Assembly (NCBI RefSeq): GCF_002904345.1
Contig: NZ_PEIH01000005.1
Location: 178,449 to 242,448, forward strand
Origin: Bacteroidetes bacterium endosymbiont of Geopemphigus sp.
GTDB taxonomy: Bacteria; Bacteroidota; Bacteroidia; Flavobacteriales; Blattabacteriaceae
Direction: 5' to 3'
Length of the DNA stretch: 64,000 nt
Shown here: positions 17,966 to 27,633 of the stretch, in pieces
How the letters are laid out: each line of letters starts with the position of its first letter
Numbering within the stretch: position 1 is the first letter of the stretch
Notes under the pieces: generated by a model
Database searches by the model: none
Seen by the model: the letters and a program-made list of their open reading frames with translations, nothing else
Told to the model about the DNA's origin: nothing
Translations under genes and position numbers: made by a program

Positions 17966-20389
17966 ATGAAAATATCCTATAACTGGCTTAAGCAGTATTT
18001 AATTTGTGAGTTGACCCTTCATCAGCTTTGTGAAATACTTACTGATATCGGCTTGGAGGTGGAAAGCTGCAAAGAATCTAAAATTCTAAATCCGATTTTA
18101 GATCATGTGATCCTAGGTGAAGTGCGCTCTTGCGCGATGCATCCCAACGCAGATCACCTTAAGCTTACCCACGTGGGTATCAGACAGAAAGAAGAACTAC
18201 AAATCGTTTGTGGAGTACCTAATATAATCGCAGGTCAAAAAGTACTTGTAACCCCCTTTGTAGGGGCTCACATCCTCGATAGAGAAGGAAAGCAAATACG
18301 TTTAAAGAAAAGTAAGAGTCGGGGTGTAACCTCTGAAGGAATGATTTGCTCAGACGATGAATTGACTCTAGAGGGAGATTCTAAGAAAATTCTATTGATA
18401 GATAGCAAAGCTCCTCTCGGAGCGCCGGAATCAGAGCTTTTCCAAACAGATAAGGACTACCTTATTGAAATAGGTCTTACACCCAATCGATCCGACGCCA
18501 TGGGACATTGGGGCGTAGCACGAGATTTATATGCTGCCCTTAAAGCGCGTGGGCACAAGGCCGAACTCCATAAACCTAAGGTGGAACACTTCAAAAGTGA
18601 AGAAAATATATCAAACTTTCCCCTTTATATAGAATCACCCGATCGATGTGTACGCTATAGCGGTTGTTTAATTACAGATATAAAAATAGCACCCTCCCCT
18701 CCCTGGCTTCAAAAACGCTTACAGACACTTGGGTTAAATCCAATTAACAATGTGGTGGATGTGACCAATTTCGTAATGCACGAATTTGGACAGCCCCTTC
18801 ATACCTTTGACGCAGATTGCTTAGAGGGTAAAGAAATTCACGTAAAAACACTTTCAGAAGGTCAATCTTTCAGAACGCTGGACCATATAAAACGCACACT
18901 TAGCGATGAAGACCTAATGATCTGTGACGCTCAAAAGCCGCTTTGTATGGCCGGTATTCTGGGGGGGCTGGATTCGGGAATTACCCAAAAGACGCAAAAT
19001 ATTTTTCTCGAGAGCTCCTGCTTTGATCCGATAAGCATACGACAGAGCGCCAAAAGACATAAACTGAGCACTGACGCCTCCTTCCGATTTGAACGAGGAG
19101 TTGACCCTGAGCAAGTAGTATATGCACTTAAAAGGGCAGCGCTCTTGATTAAAGAAATCGCCGGAGGAAAAATATCAAAACCAATAGATCTCTACCCAAA
19201 TCCCGTAAAAGCTTTTCAGGTAAAGCTCCGCTATGAAAAAATAAACCGCTTACTTGGCGAAATACTTCCTAAAGAAAAAGTAAAAAAAATCCTTTTTTTA
19301 CTGGAAATAGATATTCTCTCGGAAGAGGATAAAACGCTCAGAGTTTCCATACCCCCTTATCGAATAGATGTAGTACGTGAGGTGGATCTTATTGAAGAAC
19401 TTTTAAGAATCTATGGTTACAACCTGATAAAAACGCCTAAAAATTTTTGCTTTTTTCTGAATTATGAAAAGAAATCAAAACTTGAAGAGCTTGAAGAAAA
19501 TACTGCAACGATATTAAACGCACAAGGCTTTTATGAGCTTATCAATTTATCGCTGACGCATCGCAAGTATCAGAAATTTATAAAAGACTCCTCAGATCAA
19601 AGCATTGAACTACTCAATCCACTTAGCGAAGAACTTGCCATATTACGTCAAAGTCTTTTATTTGGCCTCATGGAGCGCATCTCTTACAACATCAGTAGAA
19701 AAAATACTTCATTGAAATTCTTCGAATGGGGGAAAACCTATAGTAAAAAAGAAGGAAAATATATAGAAAACTATCATTTGTCCCTGATTATCACTGGAAA
19801 AGAACAAAAAGAACACTGGCTACACTCGAGTGGGCTGTTTTCATTTTTTGCACTAAAGGGCGTTGTAGAAGCTTTACTGAAAAAAAATCGCGTTCAACAA
19901 TTCACACAGCAACTCAAAGAAGATCCTTTATTGGATAAGAGTCTTTTACTTGTACATCGACAAAAACCACTGGCTCATCTGGGACGTGTAAAAAAATCCA
20001 TTGTCGAAAATTTTGATATTAACCAAGAAGTATTTTACGCTGAAATCTGTTGGAAATCTGTGGTAAACATCTTTCAGGAAAATAAAATCTATATTCAAGA
20101 GCTACCTAAATATCCGAGAGTACGCAGAGATTTAGCCATCTTGCTTGACACAGATATAACTTTTGAAAAACTCTATGAGAGCGTTCAAGAAACCGAACGA
20201 AAGCTAGTAAAATCCACAATTCTTTTCGATGTATATAAAGGGGGGAAACTTCCAAAAGGAAAAAAATCTTATGCATTGAGTTTTCAACTCGAAGACCCTC
20301 AGGAGACACTTACTGATGAGCGCATAGAGAAAGTCATGGAAAATATTCGTAATAAACTTCGCAAAACTCTGGGCGCAGAATTCAGGTAA
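17966..20389 (+). CDS. pheT: Phenylalanyl-tRNA synthetase beta subunit
   Basis: Beta chain of the alpha2-beta2 enzyme that charges tRNA-Phe; also carries the editing site for misacylated Tyr-tRNA. 807 residues, typical. Domains in order: N-terminal MKISYNWLKQYL, an EMAPII-like tRNA-binding domain (about 40-150; HPNADHLKLTHV), B3/B4 editing domain (about 210-375, with NPINNVVDVTNFVMHEFGQP), B5, the inactive catalytic-like core, and the C-terminal FDX-ACB domain that grips the anticodon stem (last 95 residues, beginning ELPKYPRVRRDLAILLD). The alpha subunit gene pheS is not in the window. Probably co-transcribed with dnaN. Confidence 0.96.
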   Translation: MKISYNWLKQYLICELTLHQLCEILTDIGLEVESCKESKILNPILDHVILGEVRSCAMHPNADHLKLTHVGIRQKEELQIVCGVPNIIAGQKVLVTPFVGAHILDREGKQIRLKKSKSRGVTSEGMICSDDELTLEGDSKKILLIDSKAPLGAPESELFQTDKDYLIEIGLTPNRSDAMGHWGVARDLYAALKARGHKAELHKPKVEHFKSEENISNFPLYIESPDRCVRYSGCLITDIKIAPSPPWLQKRLQTLGLNPINNVVDVTNFVMHEFGQPLHTFDADCLEGKEIHVKTLSEGQSFRTLDHIKRTLSDEDLMICDAQKPLCMAGILGGLDSGITQKTQNIFLESSCFDPISIRQSAKRHKLSTDASFRFERGVDPEQVVYALKRAALLIKEIAGGKISKPIDLYPNPVKAFQVKLRYEKINRLLGEILPKEKVKKILFLLEIDILSEEDKTLRVSIPPYRIDVVREVDLIEELLRIYGYNLIKTPKNFCFFLNYEKKSKLEELEENTATILNAQGFYELINLSLTHRKYQKFIKDSSDQSIELLNPLSEELAILRQSLLFGLMERISYNISRKNTSLKFFEWGKTYSKKEGKYIENYHLSLIITGKEQKEHWLHSSGLFSFFALKGVVEALLKKNRVQQFTQQLKEDPLLDKSLLLVHRQKPLAHLGRVKKSIVENFDINQEVFYAEICWKSVVNIFQENKIYIQELPKYPRVRRDLAILLDTDITFEKLYESVQETERKLVKSTILFDVYKGGKLPKGKKSYALSFQLEDPQETLTDERIEKVMENIRNKLRKTLGAEFR

Positions 20390-20868
20390 TAAATAAAATT
20401 TAAAAAATATAAGTGAATAAAAGTCAGGTATTCTTAAGTGTTTAATATGTGAGATATTATGCAGAGAGTAAAGTAAATTCCTTAGATAATTTCCTCACTG
20501 AGGTAAATTAAATACATCGGCGCTCAAAAAGCCAGGAAGCTCACTTATAGAAAAAAAAAGATTTATTTTCATAAATAAATTTTGATACAGTAAAGCTACT
20601 GTTTCATTCTTTAAGCTATTATGAACAGGATTTTAATCGATATATTAAAATTGCTTGCCACTATTCCTGTTCAAGTTACCGCTGAATTTTTTCAAATTTT
20701 AATATTGATAAATATCAATTAATTCACAAGTTGTTTTTAAAATATTTACTCTGAAGCAGAAGATTGTAAAATTTCTTTTTTTGCAAGTTTGCAGCTATCA
20801 ATATTGAGCTATTGATAGAAAAGAACATCGATGAATTCTTACATAAGAAATCACAAAACCACGAGCAT
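20390..20868. other. Gene-free stretch after pheT
   Basis: No coding sequence that I can recognise and no clear terminator for pheT. AT-rich throughout. The promoter of the decayed HAD gene may once have been here. Confidence 0.45.
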
Positions 20869-21256
20869 ATGAACCCTATACTTCCTGAAAACATCAAGAA
20901 TTTTTAATCGATATTGATCGAACTATTTGTGAAGATATCTCTAATGAAGAGTCCTGGCGCATTAGAAAAGGCTAAAATTTTCGATGTTCTGGAGGTGGTC
21001 AATACGTGGTACAATGAAGGATATATCATCATCTTTTTTACCTCATGTACTGAAGAACATAGAGAGGTTACCAAGTGATGGCTTAAAAACATGGATTTAA
21101 ATATCATGGCTTGCTTTACGGAAAGCCTCGGAGAGGGAAACCATTGGATAGATAATCATATGGTAAAAGATATGCGTTATAGGGGAAGGTTCACAGATCT
21201 TGTGAAGAAGACTGCTCATATTCAAGTTTTTGATGATGGATATCTAGATCGATAAA
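20869..21256 (+). pseudogene. Decayed HAD-like hydrolase gene
   Basis: Matches a small HAD-superfamily protein of Bacteroidota, often annotated loosely as phosphoheptose isomerase. The frames read MNPILPENIKNF, then FLIDIDRTICEDISNEES (the DxDxT motif, here DIDRT), then AKIFDVLEVVNTWYNEGYII with FFTSCTEEHREVTK. A stop TGA in place of Trp follows, then shifted frames GFKYHGLLYGKP and HWIDNHMVKDMRYRGRFTDL, ending QVFDDG. At least three frameshifts and one nonsense change break it. The otherwise good match suggests fairly recent decay. Confidence 0.8.
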
Positions 21257-21278
21257 TGCGCGAACAGACAAATCTGAC

Positions 21279-22673
21279 CTAGGTCTTTCCAGTCATTTTT
21301 TCAGGCTGTACCCATTCATCAAATTCTTCAGGAGTTACATAACCTAGCCGAAAGGCTTCTTCTCGAAGAGTTGTATTATGTTTATGAGCTGCTTTGGCAA
21401 TTTCAGCTGATTTTTCATAACCAATATAGGTATTGAGTGCCGTAACCAGCATGAGCGAGCGCTCCAAGAGCTCTTGAATACGTGCATAATTTGGCCGGAT
21501 ACCCTCTACGCAATTTAACGCAAAAGACAAACAGGCATCTCCTAAAAGTTGAGCTGATTGCAAAAAATTGCAAATGATCACAGGCTTAAATACATTGAGT
21601 TCATAATGCCCTAAGGAGCCCGCTATAGAAATAGTAGTGTCGTTACCCATCACTTGCGCGCAAACCATAGTGAGAGCTTCACATTGCGTTGGATTAACCT
21701 TACCGGGCATAATAGAAGAACCCGGTTCGTTATCTGGAATCAATAACTCTCCTATTCCCGAGCGAGGCCCGGAAGCCAACATACGTATATCGTTAGCGAT
21801 CTTCATTAAGGAAACCGCTAATTGTTTAAGCGCGCCGTGCGCCTCTACTAAAGCATCATTCGCGGCCAGGGATTCAAATTTATTCTTAGCCGTTTTAAAG
21901 GGAAGATTTGTAAATTTTTTGATGTATTCAGCGACTTTAACATCGTAAACTTTTGGAGTATTTAGCCCGGTGCCCACCGCAGTTCCCCCTAAAGCAAGTT
22001 CGGAAAGATGGGGAAGGGTATTTTCAATTGCCCGAATTGCGTAATCAAGCTGAGTAAAATAGCCTGAAAATTCTTGCCCTAAGGTAAGTGGTGTGGCATC
22101 CATGAGATGAGTACGACCTATTTTTACAATCTTTCCAAAGGCTTTAGATTTTTTCTTCAACACATCACGCAATTTTTTAACCCCCGGAAAAGTCACCTCC
22201 GAAAGCTTCTTATAGGCAGCAATATGCATAGCCGTAGGAAAGGTATCATTAGAAGATTGCGATTTGTTCACATCATCATTTGGATGAATAATACGCCTGT
22301 CTTCTTTGAGGTTTCCTCCTTTAAGTACGTGCGCACGATTGGAAATTACTTCATTGATATTCATATTGGTTTGAGTACCAGATCCTGTCTGCCATATAAC
22401 TAAAGGGAACTCATCATCAAGACGTCCTTGTAATATCTCCTGACAGACCTGCGTAATTAAAGATTTTTTTTCTTCTGTAAGAATTCCCAAATCAGCATTA
22501 GCATAAGCAGCAGCTTTTTTCAGATAAGCAAAGGCATATACTACTTCTAAAGGCATAGAAGATGACGGGCCGATTTTAAAATTATTTCGTGAACGCTCTG
22601 TCTGCGCTCCCCAATATTTATCGGCAGGTACCTGTACCTCACCCATGGTGTCTTTCTCTACGCGATGGCTCAT
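21279..22673 (-). CDS. fumC: Class II fumarate hydratase
   Basis: Iron-independent fumarase of the TCA cycle, converting fumarate and malate reversibly; active as a homotetramer. 464 residues, standard. Seen motifs: N-terminal [52 protein letters not shown] (substrate binding), the catalytic-acid region [17 protein letters not shown] (here IGRTHLMD), and the superfamily signature [11 protein letters not shown] with the catalytic Ser loop. ATG start at 22673. It is divergent from a small membrane-protein gene with a 92-base spacer. Its presence with lpdA suggests at least part of the TCA cycle is kept. Confidence 0.96.
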   Translation of the reverse strand: MSHRVEKDTMGEVQVPADKYWGAQTERSRNNFKIGPSSSMPLEVVYAFAYLKKAAAYANADLGILTEEKKSLITQVCQEILQGRLDDEFPLVIWQTGSGTQTNMNINEVISNRAHVLKGGNLKEDRRIIHPNDDVNKSQSSNDTFPTAMHIAAYKKLSEVTFPGVKKLRDVLKKKSKAFGKIVKIGRTHLMDATPLTLGQEFSGYFTQLDYAIRAIENTLPHLSELALGGTAVGTGLNTPKVYDVKVAEYIKKFTNLPFKTAKNKFESLAANDALVEAHGALKQLAVSLMKIANDIRMLASGPRSGIGELLIPDNEPGSSIMPGKVNPTQCEALTMVCAQVMGNDTTISIAGSLGHYELNVFKPVIICNFLQSAQLLGDACLSFALNCVEGIRPNYARIQELLERSLMLVTALNTYIGYEKSAEIAKAAHKHNTTLREEAFRLGYVTPEEFDEWVQPEKMTGKT

Positions 22674-22737
22674 TTCCTCTTAATTTTCTAAGGGAAGAAA
22701 GGTACAAAAAGCTTAGGAAAATTGTTAATAAATTCCC

Positions 22738-22745
22738 TACCTTTG
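22738..22745 (+). promoter_or_regulatory. -7 promoter element before the small membrane protein gene
   Basis: TACCTTTG fits TAnnTTTG exactly and lies 20 bases before the ATG at 22766, in the 92-base divergent spacer with fumC. It supports the view that the small downstream frame is a real gene. Confidence 0.45.
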
Positions 22746-22765
22746 AGTCAAAATTTAAGTTTATT

Positions 22766-22987
22766 ATGACGATTATCTCACAATTTATAGGCTTTTTATT
22801 TTTTCTTCTTATAACCTTGTCAGGCTTTTGGTGCCTGAGCTTTCTTATCTCGATAGTCCCTTATTGGATCACCATGGGAGCAGCCGAAACTTATGGAAAG
22901 ATCAATAAGGATATCTCGCCGAGAGATGTACGGAGAAAGACCTTATCTGAACAAGAGGATGTAGAGTTGCTCTGGATAAAATCTTAA
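22766..22987 (+). CDS. Small membrane protein of unknown function
   Basis: A 73-residue frame I do not recognise. Residues 4-35 form one long or two closely spaced hydrophobic helices (FIGFLFFLLITLSGFWCLSF then LISIVPYWITMG), followed by a charged cytoplasmic-looking tail (KINKDISPRDVRRKTLSEQE). The frame is open further upstream to 22589, but that part overlaps fumC on the opposite strand and looks like a shadow, so I start at the ATG at 22766, which follows a -7 promoter element. It could be a real small inner-membrane protein; no function can be proposed. Confidence 0.5.
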   Translation: MTIISQFIGFLFFLLITLSGFWCLSFLISIVPYWITMGAAETYGKINKDISPRDVRRKTLSEQEDVELLWIKS

Positions 22988-22999
22988 TTGCATAAGATT

Positions 23000-24637
23000 C
23001 TAAGCTGTGATTTTTTCACTGGTAAAACGCAGTTTTATTAAGGGGTATTTTTCTTTCATCATTTGTATACTAAAAACTGAATCGGCCAGGAAAACCATTT
23101 GATTTTCTTTGTCATGGGCTATGAATCGCTGTTTAACGCGTTTAAATTCTTGAAAATCCGGATGTTTTTCATCATCCACCTCTACCCAACAGGCTTTATA
23201 AACCGGGAGTGTTTCATAAGTGCAACGGGCTCCATATTCATTTTCCAGACGATATTGTATGACCTCATACTGCAAGGCACCCACGGTGCCTATAATTTTA
23301 CGTTGGTTATAATCCATTGAAAATAACTGAGCTACACCTTCTTCCATAAGTTGATGGATGCCTTTCTCGAGTTGTTTGGTCTTCATTGGATCTGCATTAT
23401 TTATATATCGAAAGTGCTCAGGAGAAAAACTTGGGATTCCTTTGAAACGAAGCGCTTCTCCTTCTGTCAATGTATCGCCGATTTTAAAATTGCCCGTATC
23501 GTGTAAACCTACAATATCTCCGGAAAAGCTCTCCTGAATGATCTGCTTCTTATCGGCAAAGAAAGCGCTGGGGCTGGCGTACTTGAATTTTCTTCCTAAA
23601 CGTACATGCAGATAAGGTGTATTGCGCCTGAAAACTCCAGAGGCAATTTTCACAAAAGCGATGCGATCGCGATGTCGTGGATCCATATTGGCATGAATTT
23701 TAAAGACGAAGCCACTAAAAGATTTTTCATCAGGCGCTATCAGGCGCTGCTCACTCTCTTTTGAAGAAGGTCCAGGGGCGATCTCCATGAAAACATCCAA
23801 AAGCTCTCGTATACCGAAATTATTAAGAGCCGAGCCAAAAAATACCGGCTGCAAATCACCCTTCATATAGGCTCCACGATGGAATTCAGGATAAACCTCA
23901 CGAACGATTTCGAGCTCCTGACGTAGTAGCTCAGCTGACTTTGACCCTATGGATTTATCAAGAATTTTTTCGTGAAGATTTTTTAATTCTAAACCTTTTT
24001 CTATTTTTTGCTTTTTCTGACCTGAGAATAAAAGTAAGCTTTGTTCCCATAGATTATACACCCCCTGAAAATCGTTTCCCATGCCGATAGGCCAAGAAAG
24101 AGACGTGATGCGCAAACCAAGTTTTTGCTCTATTTCATCGAGCAGATCAAAAACATATTTTCCTTCACGGTCAAGTTTATTGATAAAAACAAGAATAGGA
24201 ATTTTTCGCATGCGGCATACCTCCACTAGCCTTTCAGTCTGTTCTTCGACCCCTTTAGCCACGTCGATAACCACAATAACGCTATCTACGGCTGTAAGGG
24301 TACGAAAGGTGTCTTCAGCAAAATCTTTATGGCCAGGCGTATCGAGAATATTGATTTTATTGCCTTTGTATTCAAAACTGAGCACTGAGGTGCTAATGGA
24401 TATGCCTCTTTGACGTTCCAATTCCATAAAATCGGAAGCGGCGGTTTTCTTAATCTTGTTGCTCTTTACCGCGCCAGCTTCCTGTATGGCTCCTCCAAAA
24501 AGAAGGAATTTTTCTGTAAGCGTGGTTTTTCCAGCATCTGGATGAGAAATAATTCCAAAGGTTTTTCTTCGCTGGATCTCTTCTCTAAGTACCTTTTCCT
24601 TTACAAAGGAAGATGTTACAGAATCGTTTTTTTTCAT
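23000..24637 (-). CDS. prfC: Peptide chain release factor 3 (RF3)
   Basis: Translational GTPase that recycles RF1 and RF2 from the ribosome after termination and supports post-peptidyl-transfer quality control. 545 residues, near the family norm of about 530. The G domain has SHPDAGKTTLTEKFL (G1, about residues 32-46), DTPGHKDFAEDTF (G3) and NKLDRE (G4). The RF3-type switch region RGISISTSVLSF and the domain II-III tract QRKIIGTVGALQYEV are present, distinguishing it from EF-G. ATG start at 24637. It converges with the small membrane-protein gene, with 12 bases between the stop codons. Confidence 0.96.
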   Translation of the reverse strand: MKKNDSVTSSFVKEKVLREEIQRRKTFGIISHPDAGKTTLTEKFLLFGGAIQEAGAVKSNKIKKTAASDFMELERQRGISISTSVLSFEYKGNKINILDTPGHKDFAEDTFRTLTAVDSVIVVIDVAKGVEEQTERLVEVCRMRKIPILVFINKLDREGKYVFDLLDEIEQKLGLRITSLSWPIGMGNDFQGVYNLWEQSLLLFSGQKKQKIEKGLELKNLHEKILDKSIGSKSAELLRQELEIVREVYPEFHRGAYMKGDLQPVFFGSALNNFGIRELLDVFMEIAPGPSSKESEQRLIAPDEKSFSGFVFKIHANMDPRHRDRIAFVKIASGVFRRNTPYLHVRLGRKFKYASPSAFFADKKQIIQESFSGDIVGLHDTGNFKIGDTLTEGEALRFKGIPSFSPEHFRYINNADPMKTKQLEKGIHQLMEEGVAQLFSMDYNQRKIIGTVGALQYEVIQYRLENEYGARCTYETLPVYKACWVEVDDEKHPDFQEFKRVKQRFIAHDKENQMVFLADSVFSIQMMKEKYPLIKLRFTSEKITA

Positions 24638-24903
24638 TTTTCACTGATTACTTTTCTATATTCTTAGAACGAAACCTCTCTTTGGATCGTTCGAGATAAG
24701 AAAAATCGCCACAAAAATACGATTCACAAAGCTTTAAAGGCACATCTTAAAATTGGGTTTGCAAAAAAAAAGTTTTATAGATCATATTTAATATTTATAT
24801 TAATTATATAATAATATAACAAACAAAGATGTCATTACATTTCTTTATCTTTACCATTTAATAGATAATAATTTTTGAAAAAAATACTGTAATATAGAAG
24901 ATT

Positions 24904-25520
24904 ATGGATGATAAAAATGTAGATCTCTCTCTTTTTAAGAAAGAAAAAAAATTAAAAGAAAGCTCCACGAATGTCTCAAAAATTTTTTCTCAAACAAGGG
25001 GAAATGCTGAGCTTTTTTTAAATATATGTGAAATACCATAGAGTAAATAGAAGATGAAATCAAATCTATGATCAGAAACCTTGCAGCTGATTAGAAAATT
25101 GAAATCTCAGATAGATACTCTCGAGAGTCTTAAGAATATCGTATTAAGTAGTCGTCTGAATTTTCAACCGGAACTTAGAGATAATATTCAAAGACTGAGA
25201 AAAGAATTAAAAAAATCCTCCAGGCTCAAGGCGTGTATATCATCAAGAAATAATATGCTTATAAACAATAATTTAAACTCCTTTCTCTTCCTTATTTTAG
25301 GCACGTTAGATAAAGGTAGATAAGGATACTATTGGCCTATTGGATGCCATTGAATCTAATTTCCGGGAAATAGAGAACAAATACTTGAAATCAATGAAAA
25401 GATTCAGATGGAAAGAGCTACTATAAAACCTGCAAAGGAGTGCAAAGAAAATTCTATTCCACCTATATTAAATCTGATAAAAACTGAAAGAATAAAAGAA
25501 CAATCAGGTCAAATTTTGTA
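24904..25520 (+). pseudogene. Broken coiled-coil reading frames, family unknown
   Basis: A series of short, highly charged frames. 24904-25041 begins MDDKNVDLSLFKKEKKLKES and stops after 45 codons. 25081-25323 has QLIRKLKSQIDTLESLKNIV and RDNIQRLRKELKKSSR, with heptad-like spacing. The end (25325-25520) reads DTIGLLDAIESNFREI and RATIKPAKECKENS in changing frames. Taken together this resembles a Lys/Glu-rich coiled-coil protein interrupted by stops and shifts. I cannot name a family. The 80-codon middle frame opens with TTG and could alternatively be a small gene. The adjacent ankyrin remnant suggests a former accessory or effector locus. Confidence 0.4.
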
Positions 25521-25639
25521 GCATTGTTGTTTTTTAGTGTATTAAAAAAAACTTGAAATATTTCATTAATTTTCCAATTACAAAATTTTTACCCAGTTAT
25601 TTACAACTCTCTATGAAGAGCTTTAACGTATTTTCTTAC

Positions 25640-26085
25640 TCATGGCGTTTAAGAAGAATGGTGAATCAAAGATCCTCAAAGCTTTTCTAAAAAAGAGATG
25701 TCGATGAAGATATTAAAGATAAATATAAATACACTCCACTTAGCAGCTGTTTTTAAGAATCTAAACTGTATCAAAATTCTTCTGGAAAAGCGAGCTAACG
25801 TAAAATGCTAAGAAAAACAATGGACAAAGCCCGTTTCATTTGGACTCTACAAATGAAAATAAAGAAATCATTGAACTATTTATATCAAACGGTGCTGATG
25901 TAAACTTTAAAAATGATTTTGGAAAAACACCACTTCATACTGCCGATCAATTCGATAACGAAGGGGCCGTTGAAGATTCTATAAAGGTAGGTGCCATTAA
26001 AATTCCAAAGATAATAATCAAAAAACTCCCTATGATTTGACTGGTAAAGGATATATTAAAAAGCTTCTTAAACCAATAGAAGGTT
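25640..26085 (+). pseudogene. Decayed ankyrin-repeat gene
   Basis: Plus-strand fragments carry about three ankyrin repeats: TPLSSCF- and LKCIKILLEKRANVKC-like pieces near 25725-25810, then in one open frame (25840-26040) STNENKEIIELFISNGADVN followed by NDFGKTPLHTADQFDNEGAV. Upstream parts are in other frames and contain stops. No signal peptide can be found. The 66-codon open frame alone is unlikely to be a working protein. Ends are approximate. Confidence 0.62.
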
Positions 26086-26394
26086 CATTCTGTTCTTTTA
26101 TTAGGACTAGCGACAGATAAAGTGCTCAAGCCATAACAAACTAAGGCGACTCTGTTCAAAGGGTGCACACCTTGGATTCCTTTAAAATGATTCAGATAGT
26201 CTCGTTTCAAGGATAAGAAGTAACCGAAAGGTCAAACAAGTAAATTTGTACCTACAAAACAAAGTAGCAGAAATTCGTTGTTTTGAAATTTGAAAATATA
26301 TTCTTATTTATTTTTTCAATAAAAAAGGAAGCAGACGATAAATGCTACCTCTTTTATTTTGTCACTATTTATGAAAATCGCACGGATTTAATTG
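26086..26394. other. Spacer without a gene
   Basis: I see no coding sequence that I can assign. It separates the plus-strand ankyrin remnant from the 3' end of the minus-strand OmpA-like remnant. Confidence 0.45.
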
Positions 26395-27050
26395 GTCTGT
26401 ATTTTAGCCTCGGTCTTCATTATTAGCGGTAATAACGATTTTCACGCGACGATTTTTTGCGCGATTTTCTCTATAGTATTAGGGTATTTCAATTGCGATT
26501 TTCCGTACCAATTGGTGGTTAAACGCGAAGGAGAAACACCTTCTTTCACAAAGCAATTCTCTTACCGCGATAGTGCGACACTGTGATAATCCTATATTGT
26601 AATTATCAGCGACTTTGTCATCGGTATGACCTTCAAGTAAAATATTGATATCGGGATATTTTTCAAAAACTTTTACTATATCGCTTAAAGCGCCAGCGGA
26701 AGCTGAGTCGATATTCGACTGATCAAAGCCAAAGTACATACCGCTTTTCTCATCAAAAGTCACATTGATTCCGTCTCCTACGCGCTCTACCGTAGCGCCG
26801 GGGACCTCGTTTTTTATTGGCTACAGGGGCCTGTAGATCCCGTACGATTTCCGATAATCCTGGCTACAACACCACCTACGGTGGTACCTAATATGACTCC
26901 TACAGCTGTATTTCCGGTAAACTTACCGATCGCACCTCCTAAAACAGCACCGGATCTGGTTCTGATGGCCACTCCTTTTTGCTGGTTGATCGCCCGCTGA
27001 AAAGCGTTACAACTTAAAATAATTGAAAAAGATGAGGAGGGAAAATAAAG
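26395..27050 (-). pseudogene. Decayed OmpA-family lipoprotein with glycine-zipper domain
   Basis: Read on the minus strand: SSSFSIILSCNAFQRAINQQ has a lipobox (LSC) near 27010. A Gly-rich zipper follows (SGAVLGGAIGKFTGNTAVGV then ILGTTVGGVV, about 26960-26870). After a frameshift the peptidoglycan-binding OmpA-like domain appears: VERVGDGINVTFDEKSGMYF, ALSDIVKVFEKYPDINILLE and GHTDDKVADNYNIGLSQCRT. A further shift gives TNWYGKSQ, PNTIENRAKNRRVKIVITAN and the end. At least two frameshifts plus a stop break the gene. The intact form would link the outer membrane to peptidoglycan. The gene order, lipocalin-like then OmpA-like, is one I recall from Flavobacteriia. Confidence 0.82.
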
Positions 27051-27108
27051 TTCTTAATTATGTATTTCATAGTATAGTTTTTTGTAAAATTGTATAAATT
27101 TATTGAAT

Positions 27109-27133
27109 GACTGTTCCTTTTGAAGGAACAGTC
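27109..27133. repeat. Perfect 11-bp inverted repeat
   Basis: GACTGTTCCTT (27109-27119) and AAGGAACAGTC (27123-27133) flank a 3-base loop. No T run follows on either strand. It lies inside the tail of the lipocalin-like remnant, where it codes ATVPSKGTV, so it may be a chance or mutation-templated palindrome rather than a terminator. Confidence 0.7.
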
Positions 27134-27559
27134 GCTCTTATACGCATCTGCACCAAGCCAATCTGATCAATATGCAAGCGATAGCCGGCTTCTTCCTCAA
27201 AAGATTTTCTACTCGAAGGGTCAGTTCTTTTACACCTCCGGGGCCATAAACCGACCAGCGCAAACTAAGCAAGACAAAGAAGGACAGTTCGCCTTTACCC
27301 CTCTAAAGGGTAAGAATTTATGCTATTATTTCATATAAAGGTCCATAAACTGCTTTCAAAGCATCTGGCACCAGGTCCCATCAAAAAGTTTTGATTTAAA
27401 TTCACCAGAATTTCCGCTATATGTAATATTGTTTAAAATCCATCGACTATTGATATTGATACGATACTTTTTATTCATGTACGTGAGCATGCATGAACTC
27501 AAAAGAAGAACTATAATCCAGAAAATATTTTTCTCATCTCGTATTAAATTTATTCCCAA
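27110..27559 (-). pseudogene. Decayed lipocalin-like lipoprotein
   Basis: The N-terminal frame (27559-27356) starts MGINLIRDEKNIFWIIVLLL and has a lipobox near SSC, then RWILNNITYSGNSGEFKSKL and FDGT, as in lipocalin-like lipoproteins of Bacteroidota. Other frames continue with ARCFESSLWTFI, then SLRWSVYGPGGVKELTLRVE, then EEAGYRLHIDQIGLVQMRIR and ATVPS to the end. At least three frameshifts and stops are present. It sits directly upstream of the decayed OmpA-like gene on the same strand, so the pair was probably a two-gene operon of outer-membrane lipoproteins lost together. Confidence 0.72.
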
Positions 27560-27633
27560 TTAAATATAACATAAATCGTCAAAAACAACGATATATTCAA
27601 TTATATATTTTACAATAGATTTTACATGCAGCG

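Noticed and set aside
22107-22403. 98-codon plus-strand frame within the fumC region
   Set aside because: It is a shadow of fumC on the opposite strand, with no independent support.
22979-22999. AATCTTA / TAAGATT hairpin between the small membrane protein gene and prfC
   Set aside because: Seven AT-rich pairs without a T run on either side; too weak to call a terminator.
27120-27338. 72-codon plus-strand frame
   Set aside because: It is the complement of the lipocalin-like relic, which explains the region better on the minus strand.
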